Source: Mycoplasmataceae bacterium (GTDB lineage Bacteria > Bacillota_I > Bacilli_A > Mycoplasmatales > Mycoplasmoidaceae). From it: a stretch of 64,000 bases of DNA. Shown here piece by piece: positions 57,962 to 64,000 of this stretch (position 1 is its first letter; each line of letters opens with the position of its first letter). Under the pieces are notes generated by a model, which saw only the letters and a program-made list of their open reading frames with translations, did not search any database and was not told the DNA's origin. The DNA lies in contig JAISBY010000010.1 in assembly GCA_031265955.1 (NCBI GenBank), positions 248,001-312,000 of the forward strand, read 5' to 3'. A program made the position numbers and the translations under genes.

Positions 57962-58858
57962 ATGAAATATATAATGGGAACAAAAGTAGGCATGGTGCAA
58001 TTGTTTGACACTACTGGCAAACAATTAGCTGCTACTGTTGTTCATTGTGAACCAAATAAAGTTTTAGAAATTAAGTCTGCAAGTAAGCACGGTAGAGACG
58101 GTGTAAAAGTTGGTTACCTAACGACAAATGAAAAGAAACTTAATAAAGCCAAAGTTGGTATCTTTAAAAAAGTTAATTCACCAGCGAAACAACATATTGC
58201 TACTTTTAGCGACGTGAAAGGATTTAACGTTGGTGATGAAATAAAGGTTAGCAGTTTCACTAAAGGTGAATATGTAGATGTCCAAGGCGTTACTAAAGGT
58301 CGTGGTTTTACTGGAGCTATTAAACGTTGAAACTTTAAGATTGGCCCATTATCTCATGGTGCTGGATACGTACACCGTTATCAAGGTTCGGTAGCCTTTG
58401 GTCGTGGTGGTAGTGCACCACAACGTGTACCGAAAGGTAAAAAAATGGCTGGCCAATACGGTCATGAAACTAGAACCGTTCAAAATTTAATCATCATTGA
58501 TGTCATGGATAAACGTGATTTAATTTTAATACTTGGCGCAATTCCAGGACCTGCTGGAAGTGTTGTTACTATTAAATCTTCTTATAAGAAAGCTGATAAG
58601 AAAAAAGAATTTGTAATTATTACTAAAGAAATCCAAGAAGAAATTTTAAAGCAAAATGAAAACCTTGAAAACAAAGAAGCTCTACACGCAGCGAACGAAG
58701 CTGCCGAAGCTGCTGCTAAAAAAGAAGCGGAAGCTGAAGAAGCGAGAAAAACTGCTGAAGCTGTGGCGCGTACAAAAGAAAAAGAAGCGGCTGAAAAAGC
58801 GGCTAAGGCTGCAGCAGCTAAAGCTGGTACGACACCAGCCGGTGGAGAAAAGAAATAG
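57962..58858 (+). CDS. rplC: 50S ribosomal protein L3 with long C-terminal tail
   Basis: 298 aa. Canonical L3 up to about residue 215 (MGTKVGMVQLFD; GFTGAIKRWNF with TGA Trp; QRVPKGKKMAGQYG), then an Ala/Glu/Lys-rich helical extension of about 80 residues absent from standard L3. The tail is long as in M. pneumoniae-type mollicutes. rplD starts 8 nt later. Confidence 0.96.
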
Positions 58859-58866
58859 GAGCATGT

Positions 58867-59502
58867 ATGTCTAAAATTAAATTAATTGATCTTACTGGAA
58901 AAATAATTGGCGATGTTGATACTCCTAAATCATTGTTAATTGATAAGCCTCATAACCAAGCTATCTTTGAAAGTGTGATTGCCGAAAATGCTAGTCAACG
59001 CCAGGGAACGCATTCAACTTTAACCAAAGGCGAAGTTCGCGGTGGTGGTAAGAAACCTTATGCGCAAAAGCATACTGGTAATGCGCGTCAAGGTTCCGTT
59101 CGTAACCCGCACTATGTTGGTGGTGGTGTCGTTTTTGGCCCAAAGCCAACCCGTAACTACAAACTTAAAGTGAATAACAAAGTAACTAAATTGGCTTTAG
59201 CTAGTGCTTTTAGTGAGAAAGTTAAAAATGCGAGTATCTACGCTTTGGATGATAAGGCTAATGTTACTAAACCAAACACTAAATCCATTAGTAACTTATT
59301 AAAAACATTGAAAATAAACAACAAGAAAATTTTATTTATTTTCAATAATGATAAAACTGAAAAATTAGTGAAATCAGCAGACAATATTGATCGTGCCTGT
59401 GCCAAACTTGTTAAACAAGTTTCCACTAAAGATGTTTTGCATGCTAATTTCATTATTGCGCAACAAAGTGCTTTAGCAGCATTGGCAAAGGTGGTGGCTT
59501 AA
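58867..59502 (+). CDS. rplD: 50S ribosomal protein L4
   Basis: 211-aa L4. LTKGEVRGGGKKPYAQKHTGNARQGSVRNPHYVGGGVVFGPKPTRNY (~55-101) is the universal loop lining the exit tunnel. Ends with an alanine-rich helix. Candidate autoregulator of this operon. Confidence 0.97.
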   Translation: MSKIKLIDLTGKIIGDVDTPKSLLIDKPHNQAIFESVIAENASQRQGTHSTLTKGEVRGGGKKPYAQKHTGNARQGSVRNPHYVGGGVVFGPKPTRNYKLKVNNKVTKLALASAFSEKVKNASIYALDDKANVTKPNTKSISNLLKTLKINNKKILFIFNNDKTEKLVKSADNIDRACAKLVKQVSTKDVLHANFIIAQQSALAALAKVVA

Positions 59503-59504
59503 TT

Positions 59505-59954
59505 ATGGAATTTACAAGAATTATTTTATATCCGTTACATACTGAAAAAACTTATACATTTGGTTCTTTACCGTTAAAAAAGTATGCTTTTGTAGTTGAT
59601 GTTAAAGCCACAAAACATGATATTGGTATTGCCTTTGAATCCATTTATGGAATTCATCCTACCAAAATCGCCACCCAAATTCGTAAACCGGCTCGTGTCC
59701 GCACTGGTACAGCTAAACCTGGTTTCTCCAAACTAATGAAGATTGCTTACATTACCTTACCAGCTGGTAGCGATATCGCGGCAAGCAACAAAGAACTTCC
59801 AAAAGAAACCGCAACAAAAGAGGCTGTAAAAGAAACAACTCCTGTTAAAAAGAGTGAAACCACTAAGAAAGAAATTACTAAAAAAGAAGTGGTAAAAAAA
59901 GCTGCGACAGACGAAGCGAAAACGAAATCATCTAAACCAAAGGAGACGAAGTAG
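59505..59954 (+). CDS. rplW: 50S ribosomal protein L23 with basic tail
   Basis: 149 aa, of which about 95 form the L23 core (IILYPLHTEKTYTFGSLPLKKYAFVVDVKATKHDIGIAFESIYG). The last ~50 are Lys/Glu/Thr-rich and low complexity (VKKSETTKKEITKKEVVKK). Binds near the tunnel exit. Confidence 0.95.
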   Translation: MEFTRIILYPLHTEKTYTFGSLPLKKYAFVVDVKATKHDIGIAFESIYGIHPTKIATQIRKPARVRTGTAKPGFSKLMKIAYITLPAGSDIAASNKELPKETATKEAVKETTPVKKSETTKKEITKKEVVKKAATDEAKTKSSKPKETK

Positions 59955-59957
59955 TTT

Positions 59958-60797
59958 ATGGCAATTAAGCATATTAAAACCCGTAGTAAAGGGAAACGAA
60001 CGACTATTTTAGTTGATTACAGCAAACACTTGACAACTGATATTCCTGAGAAATCTTTAACTCGACATATTCACAATCAATCAGGTCGTAATAATCGTGG
60101 TATTATCACCACTCGTCATCAAGGCGGGCGTCAAAAACGTCAATACCGTGTAATTGATTTTATGCGTAGTAATCCCAATAAAGCAGTTGTCAAAACCATT
60201 GAATATGATCCCAATCGCACTGCTTTTATTTCTTTAGTTGTTTATAGCAATGGCGAAAAAGCTTACATCATCGCCCCACAAGGTATTAAAGTCGGTGACG
60301 AAATCATTTCTGGTGACAAAGTTGATATTAAAGTTGGTAATGCAATGTTAATCAAAAACATTCCTGAAGGAACTTTTATCCATAATATTGAATTATCACC
60401 ACACAAGGGTGGTCAGATGGCTCGTAGTGCTGGCAGTAGTGCACAAGTTTTAGGAAAAGATGAAACCGGTGCTTACACCATCGTGAAACTATCCAGCGGT
60501 GAAGTTCGTAAAATTTTAAATGACTGTCGCGCTAGCATTGGTGCGGTAAGTAATGAAAACCACAACCTAATTAATTTAGGCAAAGCTGGTCGTAGCCGTC
60601 ATTTAGGCATTCGCCCAACTGTTCGTGGTAGTGCCATGAACCCAAATGATCACCCACACGGTGGTGGTGAAGGTCGTCAATCCATTGGTTATGACGCACC
60701 ACGAACCCCATGAGGTAAACGTCATATGGGCGTTAAAACACGTAAACAAAAGAAAACCTCTAGCGCCTTAATTGTTCGTAGACGGAATGATAAGTAG
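59958..60797 (+). CDS. rplB: 50S ribosomal protein L2
   Basis: 279-aa L2; [30 protein letters not shown] near residues 40-70 and the catalytic-core loop [30 protein letters not shown] (~219-250), the Trp of TPWG coded by TGA. Operon start spacing 3 nt. Confidence 0.98.
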
Positions 60798-60805
60798 GAG
60801 TAACC

Positions 60806-61114
60806 ATGTCAAGAAGTAATAAAAAAGGTTTATTTGCTGATAAACATTTAATGAAGAAAGTCACCGCAGCCAAAGCTGATCCTAAACACAAAGCGATCAA
60901 AACTTGATCACGTCGTAGTGCGATTTTCCCTGAATTTGTTGGACTTAACTTTAGTGTTTATAACGGTAAGTCATTTGTCAATGTTTATGTTAGTGACGAC
61001 ATGGTTGGCCACAAGTTAGGCGAATTTGTGCCAACCCGTACTTTCAAAGCACACTCTTCTAACAACAAAGCTGAAGACTCTGCTAAAGAAGCAACGGGAA
61101 CGGCTGTTAAATAG
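60806..61114 (+). CDS. rpsS: 30S ribosomal protein S19
   Basis: 102-aa S19: [74 protein letters not shown] codes Trp in KTWSRR. Ends with a short Ala/Glu/Lys tail. Confidence 0.96.
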
Positions 61115-61125
61115 GAGACGAATGT

Positions 61126-61626
61126 ATGAAAGCATATGCAATTCAAAGAAATGTTCATATCTCAGCTCGTAAAGCGAACTTAATTTGTGATTTAATTCGC
61201 TACAAAAAAGTTAACGAAGCTTTAGTCATTTTAGATAATGCCGAAAAGAAAACAGCTGGCATTATCAAAAAATTATTAAATAGTGCAGTCGCTAATGCGA
61301 CTAATAACCACCAAATGGTTGGTGAAAAACTTTACATTTATGTGGTGACTGCCAATCAAGGTTCGACGATTAAACGTAGTTTGCCAAGAGCCAAGGGTAG
61401 TGCTAACATGATTCGTAAACGTCATAGTCATTTACAAATCATATTATCAGACGATCCAAAACAACGTGAGCTGGATCGTTTGGCAACTAATGTGCCACAA
61501 AAAAATAAAGCGAAAGTTGACCCTAAAATTATTTCTACTAAAAAGAAACCAGAGATAAAACCAATCGTAACCGAAAAAACTAAAGTGAAATTACACACAA
61601 CGACAAAAGAAGAGGAGACAAAATAA
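61126..61626 (+). CDS. rplV: 50S ribosomal protein L22 with tail
   Basis: 166 aa. L22 core to about residue 112 (VHISARKANLICDLIRYKKVNEALVILDN; SLPRAKGSANMIRKRHSHLQIIL), then a Lys/Thr-rich extension of ~50. Its TAA overlaps the rpsC ATG (TAATG). Confidence 0.96.
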   Translation: MKAYAIQRNVHISARKANLICDLIRYKKVNEALVILDNAEKKTAGIIKKLLNSAVANATNNHQMVGEKLYIYVVTANQGSTIKRSLPRAKGSANMIRKRHSHLQIILSDDPKQRELDRLATNVPQKNKAKVDPKIISTKKKPEIKPIVTEKTKVKLHTTTKEEETK

Positions 61627-62459
61627 TGGGACACAAAGTAAATCCAAATGGTTATCGTTACGGTGTCAACCGTAATTGAGAATCCCGTTGAATCGCTCGC
61701 GATGACGGTCAAATGGCCAAGTGATTAGTTGAGGATGAAAAAGTTCGTCTTTACTTTATTAAAAATTATAAGACCGCTCAAGTAGTGCGCACCGAAATTG
61801 AACGTACTGAAAAAACAATTTATATTTTCGTTTATGTCGGACAACCTGGTGGTGTCATCGGTAAAGACGGAACTAATATTCCAATCATTACCAAAGCCAT
61901 TAACAAGATTGTCGGACGTAAAATTAAAGTAAATGTGAACGTGATTCCTTATGAGAACACCGCTTGAAGCGCTAGAGTAATTGCTCGTGAAATTGCTGAT
62001 GCCATTGAGAACCGTGTTTCGTTCAGAAATGCACAAAAAATGGGCATTAAAAAAGTGATGGGCGCACATGTCATCGGTGTAAAGACTAGAGTGTCAGGAC
62101 GACTGGGTGGTGCGGAAATGGCGCGCGAAGAAGGTTATAGTGAAGGTATTATTCCGCTAACTACTTTACGTGCTGACTTAGATTACGCGCTAGAAGAAGC
62201 TCATACTACCTATGGTAAAATCGGTGTAAAAGTTTGAATCAACCGTGGTGAAATTTTTGGTAAGGGCTTAAACAACCAAGTAAAACCACAAAAACCAGAA
62301 TTCAAACCAAGAGGTGACCGAGGACCAAGACGACCACGAACATTGATTCCAGGAGCAACTACTAATGTGGAACACTTTAATATTGCTAAACCAGTTTCTA
62401 GCGCAACTAAAGTAGAAGCTGCTAAAAAGCCGGAAGTTTCTAAAAAGGATGGTGAATAA
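61626..62459 (+). CDS. rpsC: 30S ribosomal protein S3 with tail
   Basis: 277 aa. [25 protein letters not shown] (three TGA Trp near the start), KH domain [26 protein letters not shown] (~78-103) and C-terminal domain [54 protein letters not shown]. The last ~65 residues are a basic Pro/Arg-rich extension. Confidence 0.97.
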
Positions 62460-62461
62460 TT

Positions 62462-62992
62462 ATGATGCAGCCAAAACGAACAAAGTATCGCAAACCACAC
62501 CGTACCCGTTACGAAGGGAAAGCCAAAGGTAATAAATTTGTCGCTTTCGGAGAATACGGTTTATTAGTAATGTCTGGCAAAGGACGTAATTGTAACGGTC
62601 GTCAAAAAACCGGTAATTGAATTACGGATAAACAATTAGAAGCGGCTCGTGTGGTGCTAGCTAAAACCCAAACGAAGTATTTGAAACAAGGCGCGAAATT
62701 ATGAATTCGGGTATTCCCACAATTATCACGTACTAAAAAACCATTAGAAGTACGTATGGGTAGTGGTAAGGGTAATCCCGAAATTCAATGTGCGGTTGTT
62801 AAAGCTGGTACAGTTATTTTTGAATTAGCCAATATTCCAGCTGATGAAGCGAAAGACACTTTAAGAAAAGCTGGTAATAAATTAAATGTGGTTTGCCGTG
62901 TGGTTTCCAAAGCTGATTTGCCGAATGAAACGGTAGCAGAGCAATTGTTAAAGCAAACATTTCGTAAGCCGAATGTGATTGAGAGGAGATAA
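62462..62992 (+). CDS. rplP: 50S ribosomal protein L16
   Basis: 176 aa; PKRTKYRKPHRTRYEGKAKGNKFVAFGEYGLLV, then GNWITDKQLEAARVVLAKTQ and PLEVRMGSGKGNPEIQCAVVKAGTVIFEL. A C-terminal extension of about 35 residues beyond the usual ~140. Start at 62462 or at the next codon (62465). Confidence 0.96.
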
Positions 62993-62995
62993 ATT

Positions 62996-63490
62996 ATGAA
63001 TAAAGAATTAAGAGCGAAAACTAACGAAGAACTTTGTTCACTGATCATGCGACTCAAATTACAATTATTGGAATCTCGTTTCCGTATGGCTAGTGGTGAA
63101 TTAGAAAAAACGAATACACTACCAGAAATTCGTAAAACGATTGCCAGAGCATTAACCATTTTAAATGAACGTCACATTAAATTATCGATTGGGACTCACG
63201 GTATTACGATGCGTAATTTAAAAACTAATGAAATTAAATCCATTACTAACGTTGTTCAAGACGCTTTAAAAGCAGTGGCACCAAAAGAAAGCAAGAAGAG
63301 TACTTTGACACAAGGCGAAACTGTGAAGCAGGCTATCAATGATGCAACCACATCTACCAAGATGAAAAAAGAAGATGTTGATAAACCAGCAGCACCAACT
63401 CCAATTGTGGTGAAGAAAGAATTAAAGTCACATATGGATAAGAAAGTAGAAAAACAAATTATTCGTAAAACTGTAGGAGGCGGATCTTAA
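62996..63490 (+). CDS. rpmC: 50S ribosomal protein L29 with long tail
   Basis: 164 aa, while normal L29 has about 65. The core is [57 protein letters not shown] (~1-62). The remaining ~100 residues are low-complexity, Lys/Thr/Ala-rich and end in a glycine-rich GGGS. Similar but shorter tails occur in pneumoniae-group mollicutes. Confidence 0.92.
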   Translation: MNKELRAKTNEELCSLIMRLKLQLLESRFRMASGELEKTNTLPEIRKTIARALTILNERHIKLSIGTHGITMRNLKTNEIKSITNVVQDALKAVAPKESKKSTLTQGETVKQAINDATTSTKMKKEDVDKPAAPTPIVVKKELKSHMDKKVEKQIIRKTVGGGS

Positions 63491-63491
63491 T

Positions 63492-63749
63492 ATGGAAAAG
63501 CGCAATGCAAAAAAAGTTTTTACTGGAATTGTCGTTTCAGTTAAAATGGCAAAAACAGTAACAGTGGAAGTGGAACGGAAGAACTTACACCCACGTTATA
63601 AAAAATTAGTTATTACACACAAAAAATATCATGCACATGATGAAACAGGGATTGCTAAATTAGGTGACAAAGTACGAATTGTGGAAACGCGTCCGATTAG
63701 CAAAACAAAGTTTTATCGTGTCCAAAGTGTATTGGTAAAGGCGAAATAG
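63492..63749 (+). CDS. rpsQ: 30S ribosomal protein S17
   Basis: 85-aa S17: [44 protein letters not shown], then [23 protein letters not shown]. Expected length. Starts 1 nt after rpmC. Confidence 0.96.
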   Translation: MEKRNAKKVFTGIVVSVKMAKTVTVEVERKNLHPRYKKLVITHKKYHAHDETGIAKLGDKVRIVETRPISKTKFYRVQSVLVKAK

Positions 63750-63758
63750 GAGACTGCT

Positions 63759-64000
63759 ATGATTCAATTTATGACAAGATTAAATGTCGCTGATAATTCC
63801 GGAGCTCGTCGGGTTGGCGTGATTAAAGTTTTAGGCAACACGCGTCAACGTTACGCAACCGTTGGTGATGTCGTGAAAGTTTCTGTAAAAGATTGTTTGC
63901 CAGAAGGTGGTGTTAAAAAAGGTCAAATGTTTTTGGCAGTTATCGTTCGTACTCGTAAAGGAATTAAACGTGCTAATGGTAACAAAGTCGTCTTTGATGA
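63759..64000 (+). CDS. rplN: 50S ribosomal protein L14 (partial, runs off right edge)
   Basis: First 80 residues of L14: [26 protein letters not shown] and [36 protein letters not shown]. Truncated by the window end. Confidence 0.95.
   Translation, partial: MIQFMTRLNVADNSGARRVGVIKVLGNTRQRYATVGDVVKVSVKDCLPEGGVKKGQMFLAVIVRTRKGIKRANGNKVVFD

Overview
The window is AT-rich DNA that reads correctly only if TGA codes for tryptophan (translation table 4). Almost every long gene (dnaE, nifJ, valS, topA, rplB, rpsC and others) has in-frame TGA codons at positions where the family carries Trp. Together with the compact layout, standalone 5'-3' exonuclease, TrxA, Obg, r-protein tails and GlyXGly-anchored surface proteins, this points to a mollicute (Mycoplasma/Malacoplasma-type). 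A full-length pyruvate:ferredoxin oxidoreductase plus a family of BspA-like (LRR_5) surface proteins is unusual for this class. It suggests an anaerobic, host- or protist-associated lineage. A relative of the Trichomonas-associated 'Ca. Malacoplasma girerdii' is a hypothesis only, not shown here.

Layout: 0-8.5 kb holds serine dehydratase (cut by the left edge), replication/repair genes (exonuclease, dnaE, DHH phosphoesterase, ogt), thiI and a YqaJ-like nuclease. 8.5-12 kb is nifJ. 12-14 kb is the first BspA-like gene, behind a CA-repeat leader. 14-20 kb holds obgE, rdgB, an ABC exporter and cysteine desulfidase. 19.6-29 kb holds a second BspA lipoprotein with a poly-C tract, topA-trxA, a 21-residue Cys-rich peptide, an APC permease, nadE, an SSB-like gene, divIVA, rnhC and an MBL hydrolase. 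29-33 kb holds a C39-peptidase ABC protein without a functional ATPase and a BspA gene with the second CA leader. 33-47 kb holds valS, comEC, holA, an ECF S-component, cutC, a Fic protein, an iron alcohol dehydrogenase, a U32 pair and another BspA gene. 46.8-57.5 kb holds rpsD, a duplicated tRNA-Arg/S1 segment around a BspA gene, nfu, rpsU, two paralogous surface proteins behind a poly-T/poly-G leader, ytpR, a membrane protein, and a BspA gene with the third CA leader. 57.6-64 kb is the S10 ribosomal protein operon (rpsJ to rplN, cut by the right edge).

Metabolically, serine dehydratase and cysteine desulfidase both make pyruvate, PFOR oxidises it to acetyl-CoA and reduced ferredoxin, and the iron alcohol dehydrogenase could dispose of reductant. 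Nfu would help supply the Fe-S clusters PFOR needs.

The most interesting signal is a repeated regulatory module in front of three surface-protein genes (12.2, 31.0 and 55.5 kb). Each has a TATAAT box, a near-leaderless short ORF whose middle is a (CA)n tract encoding His-Thr repeats, a conserved spacer, a terminator-like hairpin with a U-run, and then the gene. At all three, the three possible phases of the CA tract have the same fates: stop early at a TAG, stop at a TAA at the hairpin base, or read straight through the hairpin. One locus is in the read-through phase and two are in the early-stop phase. A fourth locus (52.1 kb) does the same with a poly-G tract. I infer slippage-controlled, translation-coupled attenuation (phase variation) of surface proteins.
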